Assembly (NCBI RefSeq): GCF_000971235.1
Contig: NZ_BBMB01000005.1
Location: 124,001 to 188,000 of the forward strand
Origin: Demequina subtropica
Lineage (GTDB): Bacteria > Actinomycetota > Actinomycetes > Actinomycetales > Demequinaceae
Length of the DNA: 64,000 nt
Reading direction: 5' to 3'
A program made the position numbers and the translations under genes. The stretch's first letter is position 1. Each line of letters begins with the position of its first letter. Below the pieces are notes generated by a model. It was not told where the DNA came from, searched no databases, and saw only the letters and a program-made list of their open reading frames with translations. Below, one piece after another: positions 53,610 to 62,240 of this stretch.

Positions 53610-54380
53610 CTGATCCTGCTCCCGCCCTCCGAGGGCAAGACCGCTCCCCCGTCCGGCGGCCCCGTCGACCTGACCACGCTCTCCCACCCCGAGCTGGCGG
53701 ACGCCCGCCGCCGCGTGGGCGATGCGCTCGCGAAGGTCAGCGGCCAGCGCAACGCGATGGACGTCCTCGGCGTGGGCGCCTCCCTCACGGCCGAGGTCGA
53801 GCGCAACCGCACCGTGTGGGACAACGCCAGCGCCCCGGCGGGCCAGGTGTACACCGGCGTCCTCTACGACGCGGCCGGCATGGCCGCGTGGGATGCCGCG
53901 ACGCTCGACAAGGCGGCCGGCAGCGTGCGCATCGTGTCCGCGCTCTGGGGCGCCGTCTCCCCCGCCGACCGCATCCCCGCCTACCGCCTCAGCATGGGCA
54001 CCACCCTGGGCCGCCTCGGCGGCCTCGCCACGTACTGGAAGAAGCACCTGCCGGCCGAGCTCGACGCCCTCGCGGACGGCGGCCTGGTCATCGACTGCCG
54101 CAGCGCGTCCTACGTCGCCGCCTACAAGCCTGCGGACACCGCCTGGGTGAGCGTGAGCGTCCAGCGCGAGCTGAACGGCAAGCGGGCGGTGGTGAGCCAC
54201 ATGGCCAAGCACACGCGCGGCCTCCTCGCGGCGCACCTCGTGAGGGACGATGCGCGGCCCGGGTCCGCGCAGGACCTCGCCGACGCCGCGGCCGGGATGA
54301 TCGGCGAGGCGCTCGTCGACGTCACCCTCACCCCCAAGGCGAAGGGCCCGGACGAGCTCACGCTCGTGATCGCGGGCTAG
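53607..54380 (+). CDS. yaaA: Peroxide stress protein YaaA (UPF0246/DUF328)
   Basis: 257 residues, normal length. Signatures: LILLPPSEGKTAPP at the N-terminus, YTGVLYDAAGM, SALWGAVSPADRIPAYRLSMGTTL, VIDCRSASYVAAY and SHMAKHTRGLLAAHLV. In E. coli YaaA lowers free iron during peroxide stress and binds DNA. Monocistronic, own leaderless promoter; the next gene begins 25 bp after the stop. Confidence 0.92.
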   Translation: MLILLPPSEGKTAPPSGGPVDLTTLSHPELADARRRVGDALAKVSGQRNAMDVLGVGASLTAEVERNRTVWDNASAPAGQVYTGVLYDAAGMAAWDAATLDKAAGSVRIVSALWGAVSPADRIPAYRLSMGTTLGRLGGLATYWKKHLPAELDALADGGLVIDCRSASYVAAYKPADTAWVSVSVQRELNGKRAVVSHMAKHTRGLLAAHLVRDDARPGSAQDLADAAAGMIGEALVDVTLTPKAKGPDELTLVIAG

Positions 54381-54405
54381 CCTCGAACCCTGGAGAGGAG
54401 CCACC

Positions 54406-55581
54406 ATGCAGCTCTCGCAGCGGGCCGGCACCGTCGAGCCCTTCCACGCGATGGCGTTCAGCGACATCGCCGCCGGGATCGAGCGTTCCGGGCATCGCGT
54501 GGTCCGTCTCAACCTCGGCGAACCGGACTTCGGAGCGCCGGCCGCGGTGCGGCTCGCGATGATCGATGCGATGGACGGGCGCCCGCTCCCCTACACCTCG
54601 GCGCTCGGCACGCGCGCGCTGCGCGAGCGCCTGTCCTGGTTCTACCGGACCCGCCACGGCGTGGACGTCGACCCGGCGCGCATCGCGGTGACGATGGGCG
54701 GCTCCGCGGCGCTCGACCTCGCGGTCGCCGCGACCGTGGATGCCGGCACGGACGTCCTCATGGCCGACCCGTCGTATCCGTGCAACCGGCAGATCGTCAC
54801 CACGTTCGGCGGCAATCCCGTCACCGTCCCGACGTCTGCACGGACCGGCTTCCAGCTCACCGCGGACCTGGTGCGGGACGCGTGGACGCCGAGGACGCGC
54901 GCCGTGATGATCGCGTCGCCGTCGAACCCGACGGGGACCTCGCTGTCCGCGGCGACGCTCGCGTCCGTCTGCGCCGTCGCGCGTGACCGTGGCGCATGGC
55001 GCATCGTCGACGAGATCTACCTGGACCTCGCGGACGTCGACCGGGCAGGGCGCCGCCCGCGCAGCGTCCTCGCATGGGACCCCGACGCGATCGTGGTCAA
55101 CTCCTTCTCCAAGTCCTTCGGCATGACGGGGTGGCGCCTGGGCTGGTCCGTGCTGCCCGAGGCGCTGGTCGACCCCGTCGAGCGGCTCGCGACGAACATG
55201 TTCCTCAGCCCGTCCGCGCCGGTGCAGCACGCCGCGCTCGCGTGCTTCACGCCGGGCTCGCTCGCCGAGGCCGAGGAGCGCCGGCTCGAGCTGCTCGCGC
55301 GCCGCGCGCTCATGCTCGACGGCCTCGCGCGCATCGGCCTCCCCGTGGCGTGCCCGCCCGACGGCGCCTTCTACGCGTTCGCGGACGTCTCCTCCACCGG
55401 CCTCGACGCGTGGACCTTCGCGGACCGCGCCCTGCGCGAGGCGCACGTCGCGATCACGCCGGGCCGCGACTTCGGCGCCACCCACGCCGACACGCACGTC
55501 CGGCTGTCCTACGCCGCGTCCCGCGAGGCCATCCTCGAGGGCATCGAGCGGCTCGGCAGGTTCGTCGCGTCGCTCAGGTGA
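54406..55581 (+). CDS. PLP-dependent aminotransferase, class I/II
   Basis: 391 residues. Fold type I: VVRLNLGEPDFGAP near the N-terminus, ASPSNPTG for cofactor/substrate binding, IVDEIYLDL, and the Schiff-base Lys in SFSKSFGMTGWRLGW. C-terminal Arg for the substrate carboxylate in HVRLSYAASRE. Resembles aspartate-type aminotransferases with broad specificity. GAGGAG precedes the ATG. It overlaps the convergent SDR gene by 8 bp. Confidence 0.93.
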   Translation: MQLSQRAGTVEPFHAMAFSDIAAGIERSGHRVVRLNLGEPDFGAPAAVRLAMIDAMDGRPLPYTSALGTRALRERLSWFYRTRHGVDVDPARIAVTMGGSAALDLAVAATVDAGTDVLMADPSYPCNRQIVTTFGGNPVTVPTSARTGFQLTADLVRDAWTPRTRAVMIASPSNPTGTSLSAATLASVCAVARDRGAWRIVDEIYLDLADVDRAGRRPRSVLAWDPDAIVVNSFSKSFGMTGWRLGWSVLPEALVDPVERLATNMFLSPSAPVQHAALACFTPGSLAEAEERRLELLARRALMLDGLARIGLPVACPPDGAFYAFADVSSTGLDAWTFADRALREAHVAITPGRDFGATHADTHVRLSYAASREAILEGIERLGRFVASLR

Positions 55582-56359
55582 GCGAGTAGCCACCGTCCAC
55601 CGCGATGGTCTGGCCCGTGATGAACGTGCTCGTCATGAGGAACAGGTAGGCGCGCGCGACCTCGCGGATGTCCGCGGTGCGGCCCAGGGGGATGCGCGAC
55701 TCCATCTCCTTGCGCATCGCGACCACGTCCGCGTCCGAGTGGTGGCGCCACAGCGGCGTCTGCGTCCAGGTCGGGGCGACCGCGTTGACGCGCAGGCGCG
55801 GCGCGAGCAGCACGGCCTTCTCGCGCACCAGCTCCTCGATCTCGGCGTTGCCCGTGACGGCGGCAACGCCGTCGTGCTCACCCGGCCGCCGCGTCGAGCC
55901 CGCCGTCAGCACGAACGACCCGCCGTCGCGCACGCTGTGCGCGAGCACCTCCATGAGCAGGCGGTTGTCCTCGACCTTGCGCGCCGCCACCTGGCGGAAC
56001 GTCTCGTCGTCGACCTCCGGGACGTCGTCGGCGAGCCGCCCCCCGAGGGTCGAGACCACGTGGTCGACCATCCCGACGGCCTCGACCAGGCTGGTGCGGC
56101 CGCGGTCGTCGCTCACATCGATCGCGAGCGCGCTCGCCTTCCCGTGCGCGAGCGCGCCCGCCTCCTGAGAGGTCGCATGCGCCTTGGCGCTGTCGCGGCC
56201 GACCACGATGACGTCGGCGCCCGAGATCGCGGCGTCGAGCGCCACCTGGCGGCCGAACCCTGAGGATCCCCCGACCACGAGCACGCGCTTCCCGTCGAGC
56301 GAGTGGCGGGCCACGATCGGGTCCTCGTAGCTGGACGGCGGCTTCGGCGCGGGCGTCAT
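55574..56359 (-). CDS. SDR-like protein lacking the catalytic Tyr-Lys
   Basis: 261 residues. A clear Rossmann start (RVLVVGGSSGFGRQVAL) and the C-terminal INAVAPTW-type block are present. But where YxxxK should stand the sequence reads GVAAVTGNAEIEELV, so the catalytic Tyr and Lys are absent, and LTAGS replaces the Ser region only in part. It could be a binding protein or a reductase using other residues. The second ATG (56359) is preferred, with GGAG 5 nt upstream. Divergent from the formate/nitrite-type channel gene. Confidence 0.82.
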   Translation of the reverse strand: MTPAPKPPSSYEDPIVARHSLDGKRVLVVGGSSGFGRQVALDAAISGADVIVVGRDSAKAHATSQEAGALAHGKASALAIDVSDDRGRTSLVEAVGMVDHVVSTLGGRLADDVPEVDDETFRQVAARKVEDNRLLMEVLAHSVRDGGSFVLTAGSTRRPGEHDGVAAVTGNAEIEELVREKAVLLAPRLRVNAVAPTWTQTPLWRHHSDADVVAMRKEMESRIPLGRTADIREVARAYLFLMTSTFITGQTIAVDGGYSLT

Positions 56360-56478
56360 CATCACTCCTTCTGTCAGGATCCCCCCATGCAACGTCCGGC
56401 GCGACCCGCAGGCTTCCCCGCGCCTCGCCACGGCTGAGGTCCCGCGCCGTCGACCCTGGTCTGTGGGAGCCTGGGGCC

Positions 56479-57330
56479 ATGAGCGATCAGAGCGCACTGT
56501 TCCCGGGCAAGCAGTTCATCTCGACGGTCTTGGACGCGCTCGAGACCAAGACCGCGATGAGCGGCGGCCTCGCACGCGTCTACCTCATGCGTGCCGCGAT
56601 GGCCGGCGTGATCATCGGCCTGATGTACCTCACCAACTTCGCCGTCGTCGCCGCGTTCGCCAGCTTCGGCGATGGCGGCCTCACCAGCATCGGCAAGATC
56701 CTGGGCGCCCTGATCTTCGGCTTCGCCCTGGTGTTCATCTACTACTCGAAGTCCGAGCTGCTGACCTCGAACATGATGGTCGTCACGGTCGGCTGGTACC
56801 ACCGCCGCGTCAACGCGCTCCGCGGCCTGCGCATCCTCGCGATGTGCTACCTGGGCAACTTCATCGGCGGCCTCGCGATCGCCGTGCTCGTGCACTTCTC
56901 AAGCATCCTCGACGGCGGCGCCGGGGAGCAGTTCGACGCGACCATCGAGCACAAGCTCGCCTACCTCTCCGAGGGGGCGGCCGGGTGGGGCGACCTCTTC
57001 GTGCGCGCGATCCTGTGCAACTTCATGATCAACCTCGCGATGATCCTGGTCTACAACGGCATGATCAAGGATGATCTCACCAAGGCGATCGCGATGATCA
57101 TGAGCGTGTTCGTCTTCGCGTTCGTGGGCTTCGAGCACTCGGTGGCCAACACCGTCGCCTTCACCGTCGCGGCCCTCCAGGGCGGCCTCGACTGGGGACC
57201 CGCGCTCGGGAACCTGGCCATCGCGCTGGTGGGCAACTTCATCGGCGGCGGGCTGCTCATCGGCTGGTACTACGCTTACGCCAACGACGACCGCAAGTAC
57301 CTGCGCAAGCAGCTCGCGCGCGACGTCTAG
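56479..57330 (+). CDS. Formate/nitrite transporter (FNT) family channel
   Basis: 283 residues, six membrane helices. FNT features: SELLTSNMMVVTVGWYH (in place of GAELFTGN), LGNFIGGLA, LCNFMINLAMIL, the FEHSVANTVAF motif of helix 5, and LVGNFIGGGLLIGWYYAYAN. A pentameric channel for formate, nitrite or another small weak acid (hydrosulfide or lactate are possible). No metabolic partner lies near. GGGAG precedes the ATG by nine bases. Confidence 0.9.
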   Translation: MSDQSALFPGKQFISTVLDALETKTAMSGGLARVYLMRAAMAGVIIGLMYLTNFAVVAAFASFGDGGLTSIGKILGALIFGFALVFIYYSKSELLTSNMMVVTVGWYHRRVNALRGLRILAMCYLGNFIGGLAIAVLVHFSSILDGGAGEQFDATIEHKLAYLSEGAAGWGDLFVRAILCNFMINLAMILVYNGMIKDDLTKAIAMIMSVFVFAFVGFEHSVANTVAFTVAALQGGLDWGPALGNLAIALVGNFIGGGLLIGWYYAYANDDRKYLRKQLARDV

Positions 57331-57340
57331 CCGCGCCGGT

Positions 57341-57688
57341 CTACACCGCCAAGGCGAGCCGCACCCCGTCACTCACCGCACGCATCACGTGGCTGGGCAG
57401 GTGTCCCACCGCGAACGGATCAACGAACTCCCGCCCCACCGGCCCCACCTGCGACACCACCGCGATCGAGTCGCGGTCGAGCCCGCTCGCCGCGCGCGCG
57501 ACCCGCACGTTGCCGGGGAAATCACCGAGATCGACGTTCGAGGTGAGCGGCACCACCAGCACGGTCGCGATGGCGGTGGCCAGCAGCCAGTCGGCCTGGA
57601 ACACCACCGCCGGGCGCCTCTTCGCCGGCTCGGAGCCGCGCGGCGACCCGAAATCGACCCACACCACGTCACCTCGAGCGATCACCAC
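57341..57688 (-). CDS. MazF/PemK-family endoribonuclease toxin
   Basis: 115 residues. RGDVVWVDFGSPRGSEPAKRRPAVVFQADWL is the classical start of the family, with the conserved RPAVV strand, then TVLVVPLTSN and the SQVGPVGREFV strand. Cleaves mRNA at short sequences when released from its antitoxin. It overlaps the antitoxin gene by 7 bp, normal for this module. Converges on the FNT gene with 10 bp between. Confidence 0.93.
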   Translation of the reverse strand: MVIARGDVVWVDFGSPRGSEPAKRRPAVVFQADWLLATAIATVLVVPLTSNVDLGDFPGNVRVARAASGLDRDSIAVVSQVGPVGREFVDPFAVGHLPSHVMRAVSDGVRLALAV

Positions 57689-57927
57689 TCGGATCCTTCG
57701 AGGACGATGCGCTCGGACTCCCGCAGGAAGGGCGCCTCGAGCGCGCGGACGCCAGCACGCTCGAGGACCGAGTTCGCGAGCGCGGTGAGCTCGGAGCCTC
57801 CCTCGAGATCATCCGCGAGCCGGCAAGCGGCCACCCGATAGAACTCGGACCGGCTCATGCCGTGCTGCGCGGCGACCCGTTCGAAGCGCTCGAAGTCACC
57901 GTCCGGCAAGGAGATCGCAGTCTTCAC
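57682..57927 (-). CDS. MazE-type/RHH antitoxin
   Basis: 81 residues. Ribbon-helix-helix N-terminus (KTAISLPDGDFERFERVAAQHGMSRSEFYRVAACRLADDL), acidic C-terminal tail (LRESERIVLEGSEW) that would wrap the toxin. GTG start seven bases after a TATACT -10. Represses its own operon through the palindrome that overlaps that -10. Confidence 0.9.
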   Translation of the reverse strand: MKTAISLPDGDFERFERVAAQHGMSRSEFYRVAACRLADDLEGGSELTALANSVLERAGVRALEAPFLRESERIVLEGSEW

Positions 57928-57940
57928 AACCTCGAGTATA
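57925..57940 (-). promoter_or_regulatory. Leaderless promoter of the MazEF-type operon
   Basis: Minus-strand TATACT (57935-57940), seven bases, then the GTG at 57927. It is the closest to consensus of the -10 elements in the window. Confidence 0.65.
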
Positions 57941-57951
57941 ACGAGTTATAC
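57936..57951. promoter_or_regulatory. Antitoxin operator
   Basis: GTATAAC-GA-GTTATAC, a perfect 7-2-7 inverted repeat, covers most of the -10 of the antitoxin gene. This is the expected site of autorepression. Confidence 0.75.
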
Positions 57952-57983
57952 CGGCAGGTCGTCGAAGAGATGAGGAATCGACG

Positions 57984-58814
57984 CTACTCGACCGGGACGC
58001 CCAGGCAGAGCAGGTGCGTCTCGGCGATCGATCCGTCCTTGCGGGGCCGCACCTGAAGGATGGTCGACGATGCGGGAGACGGCCAGATCGCGCCCCAGTG
58101 GGAGGCGGGCATGCCCAGCGCGACCCCGACCGTGGACTTGATGGCGACGGCGTGCGAGACCATCGCGACGGCGCGGGGCACGTCGCGCCCGCCCATGCAC
58201 TCGGTCGCGTGCCCGCGGGCCAGGTCCGCGACGGCGGCGAACGCCCTCTCGCCGACCTGCGGGATCGACTCGCCGTCCGGGGCCACGCCCTCGGCACGGC
58301 GCCACGCGTGGATCGCGTCGCCGTCGCGCTCGATGATCTCCGGAACGGTGAGCCCCTCCCACGCGCCGAAGTCGACCTCGCGCAGCCGCTCCTCGGTCTC
58401 GACGTGCGCGCCGATGCGGCGGCCGATCGCCGCGGCGGTCTCCTGCGTGCGCACGATGGGCGACGCGAGCACGCGCGTCACGTGCGGCAGGTGGGTCCAC
58501 GTGCGCCGGCCGATGCCGTAGAGGAGGTCGGCGGCCTTCGCCGCCTGGATGCGGCCGGCGGAGCTCAGCGACGGTCCCGGCACTCCCCCGCCGGACATCC
58601 GACGGGAGGTCGTCATCTCGGTCACGCCGTGACGGACCAGCACCACGAACAGCGGCGCGACCAGGTCCTCCTCGTCCGGGGAGAAGGGCGACTGGACGCG
58701 CGCGTTCGGGGCGGGAGCGGCGACCTCGGCTCCCGCATCGGCGCCCAGGTCGGTGCCGTCGTCGTAGCGGTGGCCGTGGTGCGGCACCGCGGGCTCGACC
58801 TGGGCGTCGCTCAC
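57984..58814 (-). CDS. Histidine phosphatase family protein
   Basis: 276 residues. After a 50-residue disordered, His/Asp/Ala-rich N-terminus comes the phosphatase core: LVRHGVTEM with the phospho-His at residue 62, LSSAGRIQA, ASPIVRTQETA, LREVDFGAWEGL and VSHAVAIKS. In most actinobacteria this phosphatase is fused to an N-terminal RNase HI domain; here none is present. The GTG overlaps the stop of the zinc-ribbon gene (GTGA), the usual neighbour. Confidence 0.88.
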   Translation of the reverse strand: MSDAQVEPAVPHHGHRYDDGTDLGADAGAEVAAPAPNARVQSPFSPDEEDLVAPLFVVLVRHGVTEMTTSRRMSGGGVPGPSLSSAGRIQAAKAADLLYGIGRRTWTHLPHVTRVLASPIVRTQETAAAIGRRIGAHVETEERLREVDFGAWEGLTVPEIIERDGDAIHAWRRAEGVAPDGESIPQVGERAFAAVADLARGHATECMGGRDVPRAVAMVSHAVAIKSTVGVALGMPASHWGAIWPSPASSTILQVRPRKDGSIAETHLLCLGVPVE

Positions 58815-59548
58815 TTCTTCGCGTCCCGCACTAGGATGCGGCCGCACTCCTCGCACCGCACGATCGCGTCGGCGGGGCGGTTCTCGATCGCGCGCAGGTC
58901 GCCGGGGTTGAGCTGGGTGCGGCACCCGAGGCACTGGCCCTGCGCGAGCGCGGCGGCGCCGATCCCGCCCTGGGCGTCGCGCAGCTTCTCGTAGAGCGCG
59001 ACCAGGCCCGCGTCGAGGCCCGCCACCGTGGCGGCGCGCTCGTCGGCGATGGTCGCCAGCTCCGCGTCGACCTCGCGCCACGCCACGTCGCGCTCCGCCG
59101 TGAGCTCGGTGATCTGCGCGCTGATCGCGTCGACCTGCTCCTTCGCGGAGGCGAGCTCCTGCTCGGCGGTCTCGAGCGCGTCCATGGCCTCGAGCTCGAT
59201 GTCCTCGAGAGCCTCCTTGCGGCGCGACAGCACCTCGAGCTCCGACTGGAGCGCCTGGAGGTCCTTCGCGGAGCCCTGGCCGGACTCGAGTCGCGCGGTG
59301 TCGCGCGCGGCGCGATCACGCACCGTCTGGACGTCGTCCTCCGCCTTCTGCACCGCGCGCTTGAGGTCGTTCACCTTGGTGTTCGAGGCGACGCGTGCCT
59401 CGTCGAGGTCGGTGAGGCGCCCGGTGAGCTCCTGGATCTGCACGATCACGGGCAGGTGGCCGCGGCGGTGGCGCGCCTGCTGCGCGCGAAGGTCGAGGTC
59501 CTGCACGTCGAGGAGTCGGATCTGGTCTGCTGCGGGTGCGTCGGGCAC
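58811..59548 (-). CDS. Coiled-coil/zinc-ribbon protein (CT398-like, DUF164 family)
   Basis: 245 residues. Long antiparallel coiled coil (about 25-185, heptad-rich with many Glu, Asp, Arg, Gln), then a C-terminal zinc ribbon with two Cys pairs (CLGC near 205 and CEEC near 230). The CT398 family has been linked to type III secretion in chlamydiae, but its role in actinobacteria is unclear. AAGGAG precedes the GTG by 5 nt. Conserved next to Nif3 and the RNase H/phosphatase genes. Confidence 0.9.
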   Translation of the reverse strand: MPDAPAADQIRLLDVQDLDLRAQQARHRRGHLPVIVQIQELTGRLTDLDEARVASNTKVNDLKRAVQKAEDDVQTVRDRAARDTARLESGQGSAKDLQALQSELEVLSRRKEALEDIELEAMDALETAEQELASAKEQVDAISAQITELTAERDVAWREVDAELATIADERAATVAGLDAGLVALYEKLRDAQGGIGAAALAQGQCLGCRTQLNPGDLRAIENRPADAIVRCEECGRILVRDAKK

Positions 59549-59564
59549 GTGATCTCCTTGCGCG

Positions 59565-60377
59565 TCAGAAGCGCGCGGTCCAGGGGTCGGTGGTGAGGGT
59601 CGAGACGAGGGTGTCGATTCCGGTCGCGTCGCCGAGGTACTCGGCGGCGGCCTCGAGCCACGTCCACTCGGATGCGTAGTGTGCCACGTCCACGAGGTAC
59701 GGCCGACCGTCGCCCAGGAGGGCGGCCTCGCGCGCATCCGAGGTCGGGTGGTGGCGCAGGTCCGCCGTGAGGTAGACGTCGGCGCCCGCCTCGCGTGCGG
59801 CGGCCAGGAACGAGTCCCCCGATCCGCCCACCACGGCCACTGTCTGGACCACGCCGTCGAGGTCGCCGGCGACGCGCACCCCGTGCGCCGTGGCGGGCAG
59901 CACCTCCGCGGCGCGCTCGGCGAAGGCGCGCAGCGTCAGCGGGGCGTCGAGGCGGCCGATGCGGCCGGTGCCCTGCTCCGCATCGTCCCGCAGCGGGACG
60001 AGCGGGAGCGCACCCGAGACGCCGAGCACCGTGGCGAGCGCCTCCGCGACGCCGCTGCCCGCGTGGTCCGCGTTGGTGTGCGCGTTGTAGAGCGCGATGC
60101 CGTTCTCGATGAGCGCGTGGATGACGGCGCCCTTGGGCGTCGCGGCGTTGACCGTGGTCACCCCGCGCAGGAGCAGCGGGTGATGGGTGACGATGAGGTC
60201 GCATCCGGCCTCGATCGCCTCCTGGACCACGGCCATGGTCGGGTCGACCGCGAACAGCGCGCACGTGACGGGCGCATCGGGCCGGCCCACGGTGAGCCCG
60301 TTGACGTCCCAGTCCTCCGCGAGGTCCGGGGGGAAGCGCCTCTCGAGCGCGTCCATCACATCGGCCACAGAGGTCAT
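59565..60377 (-). CDS. Nif3-like dinuclear metal centre protein
   Basis: 270 residues. Metal ligands seen in LIVTHHPLLLRG (His65, His66) and YNAHTNADHA (Asp104), and in the C-terminal AHYASEWTW (His and Glu). Family also called GTP cyclohydrolase 1 type 2/Nif3-like; hexameric toroid, function still poorly defined. The start at 60377 is placed by its leaderless promoter; an upstream ATG at 60434 would lie inside the potassium channel gene. Confidence 0.92.
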   Translation of the reverse strand: MTSVADVMDALERRFPPDLAEDWDVNGLTVGRPDAPVTCALFAVDPTMAVVQEAIEAGCDLIVTHHPLLLRGVTTVNAATPKGAVIHALIENGIALYNAHTNADHAGSGVAEALATVLGVSGALPLVPLRDDAEQGTGRIGRLDAPLTLRAFAERAAEVLPATAHGVRVAGDLDGVVQTVAVVGGSGDSFLAAAREAGADVYLTADLRHHPTSDAREAALLGDGRPYLVDVAHYASEWTWLEAAAEYLGDATGIDTLVSTLTTDPWTARF

Positions 60378-60390
60378 GGGAGACAGGCTA
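60375..60390 (-). promoter_or_regulatory. Leaderless promoter of the Nif3-like gene
   Basis: Minus-strand TAGCCT (60385-60390), seven bases, then the ATG at 60377. Its TAG is also the stop codon of the upstream potassium channel gene. Confidence 0.6.
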
Positions 60391-61239
60391 CTCGTTGGGA
60401 GGTCGCTCGGACCGCTCACGCCGGCGTCCCGCATCGGCAGCCGGCGGAGCCGTCTGATGAGGCAGTCCGGACACCCCCTGCGACGGCTGGACCAGGCCGT
60501 CGATCTTGGCCTCGAGGGCGTCGATCCGCTCGAGCAGCTGGGTCCGCGTGACCTCCTCGCGCTCCTGCTCCCGGGCCTCCTCGGCGCCCTGCGTCAGGCT
60601 CACGAACCACGCCGCCACCGTCGCGGTGACGATTCCGATGAGGGCGATGCCGATGAGCATGAGAAGCGTCGCGACCACGCGACCCTCGACCGTCACGGGG
60701 GCGAAGTCGCCGTAGCCGACCGTCGTGACGGTCACGAGCGACCACCAGATCGAGTCGCCGAAGTTGACGATCTGCGCGCCCTCGTGCCCCCGTTCGGCGT
60801 CGAGCATCGCCACCGCCGAGATCCACAGCAGGAGGAGCACCGCGATGACCACCGCCTGCGTGGACTTCACCACGCCCTTGCGGCTCGCGAGCATCGTCCC
60901 CGAGGCGAAGACCGAGAGGATCTTGAGCGGCCGCGCCGCGGGGATGATCACGGCGACCACGTCGAGCGGGTGGGTGAGGAGGAACCGCCAGCGCTGCTCG
61001 TGGAGCGCGACCCGGATGAGCAGGTCGACGAGGAAGATCAGCCACACCAGGCCCTGGATCGTGAGCAGCGTCGCGCGGACGCTGCCGGGCAGGTGCTCGC
61101 GGAACGCGATGCGTGCCGACCACACCACCAGGAAGACGAAGGCGAGCACGGCCATGGCGCCGTCGGCGCGCTTGGCGAAGGCCTCGTACCTCTGGCCCTT
61201 CTTCAGCCCGCCCTCGTGCTCATCGAGCTCGAACGACAC
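60388..61239 (-). CDS. Voltage-gated-like potassium channel
   Basis: 283 residues. Six-helix type: S1-S4-like helices at about 28-125, including a segment with Arg/Lys spaced in RPLKILSVFASG, pore helix and selectivity filter TVTTVGYGD (TVGYGD at 173-178), last helix to about 205, then a cytoplasmic coiled coil (AREQEREEVTRTQLLERIDALEAKIDGLV) likely for tetramerisation. The voltage-sensor arginines are few, so gating may differ. GAGGGGAG precedes the GTG. Confidence 0.93.
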   Translation of the reverse strand: MSFELDEHEGGLKKGQRYEAFAKRADGAMAVLAFVFLVVWSARIAFREHLPGSVRATLLTIQGLVWLIFLVDLLIRVALHEQRWRFLLTHPLDVVAVIIPAARPLKILSVFASGTMLASRKGVVKSTQAVVIAVLLLLWISAVAMLDAERGHEGAQIVNFGDSIWWSLVTVTTVGYGDFAPVTVEGRVVATLLMLIGIALIGIVTATVAAWFVSLTQGAEEAREQEREEVTRTQLLERIDALEAKIDGLVQPSQGVSGLPHQTAPPAADAGRRRERSERPPNE

Positions 61240-61295
61240 GTGCGGCTCCCCTCGTCAGGTGTCCCGGCTGGTTCGAGGCTAGCGCGCGACGACGC

Positions 61296-62036
61296 CTACG
61301 AGGCGAAGTCCATCCCGTCGATGCCCGTGATGAGGGCGTCGGCGTGCTCGGGGCACACGGTGAACGCGAGCATCGTGCCCATGAGCTGCGACGTGGCGAC
61401 GGCCACCTGCGCCTCCATCTCCTCCTCGGTGGCGTCCTCGTCGAGCCCCGTGAAGGCCGCGCCCATCATGAGGTCGGTGAAGGCCTCCTCGAGCAGGTCC
61501 TCGACGGGCGTGCCCTGCTCGACGGCCTGGCACGTGTCCCACGCGCCGGTGAGCGCGGCCGCCTCCATCTCGGGCGTCGCAGCGATCCCGAGGTCGAGGC
61601 CGTCCAGGGACGCCAGCAGCAGCACCTCGCGCTGCATGCGCGACAGGTCGCTCCCTGCGTCCACCAGGAAGGCGGTGAGGGGATCCTCCCCTGCGGTGGC
61701 CGCCTCGCCCTCGATCGAGCCCGCGAGAGCACCCTCGAAGCCCGCGTACACGTCCGGGTCGATCAGCGCCGTACGCTCCTCGGCGGTCATCCCCAGCACG
61801 GGCGAGTCCTCGCCGGCCCAGTCCTCGTCGCCGGCGGGTGCGGGGCTGGCACCGTCATCGGTGCCGGCGTCATCCGCGGTGGCCTCATCGGTCGGCTCGA
61901 CGCTCGTCTCGACGGTCGCGACGGCCTCCGAGGCCGTGCCGGCGGGCTCAGGCGTGGCACCGGAGTCCTCACCGCTGCTCGAGCAACCCGCGACCAGCAG
62001 CAGCGCCGCGACGGCGACCGTCATCTTTCCACGCAT
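61296..62036 (-). CDS. Predicted lipoprotein, unknown
   Basis: 246 residues. Signal peptide with lipobox LLVAGCS, an acidic Thr/Ala/Asp-rich linker to about residue 75, then a helical domain (PDVYAGFEGALAGSIEGEAA, SDLSRMQREVLLLASLDGLDL) with two Cys (DTCQAV and FTVCPEHA) probably forming a disulfide. No family recognised. It is the last gene before the lower-GC region at the right. Confidence 0.8.
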   Translation of the reverse strand: MRGKMTVAVAALLLVAGCSSSGEDSGATPEPAGTASEAVATVETSVEPTDEATADDAGTDDGASPAPAGDEDWAGEDSPVLGMTAEERTALIDPDVYAGFEGALAGSIEGEAATAGEDPLTAFLVDAGSDLSRMQREVLLLASLDGLDLGIAATPEMEAAALTGAWDTCQAVEQGTPVEDLLEEAFTDLMMGAAFTGLDEDATEEEMEAQVAVATSQLMGTMLAFTVCPEHADALITGIDGMDFAS

Positions 62037-62196
62037 GTGGTGAATCCCCCCTCGGATCAGGACGCCGCCGAGCGGCGGCTGGCCGTAGCGTATCGCCTGG
62101 TCCGCGGTAGTTCCGGTATCGACGCCGGGCCGATGCGGTCATGCGCCGCGCGAGCGTGCGCGTCGCGAGTTGCGTTGATGCCAACCGCGCGATTCT

Positions 62197-62238
62197 GTCG
62201 CACTCCCCAAGCCGCGTTCCGAAACCCTCGAGTGCGAC
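62197..62238 (-). terminator. Inverted repeat after the last gene of the right-edge operon
   Basis: GTCGCACTC (62197-62205) and GAGTGCGAC (62230-62238) are perfect 9-bp arms around a 24-nt loop, 2 bp after the third gene stop at 62241. Likely the operon terminator. The 204-bp gap to the lipoprotein start shows no other recognisable feature. Confidence 0.55.
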
Positions 62239-62240
62239 GA

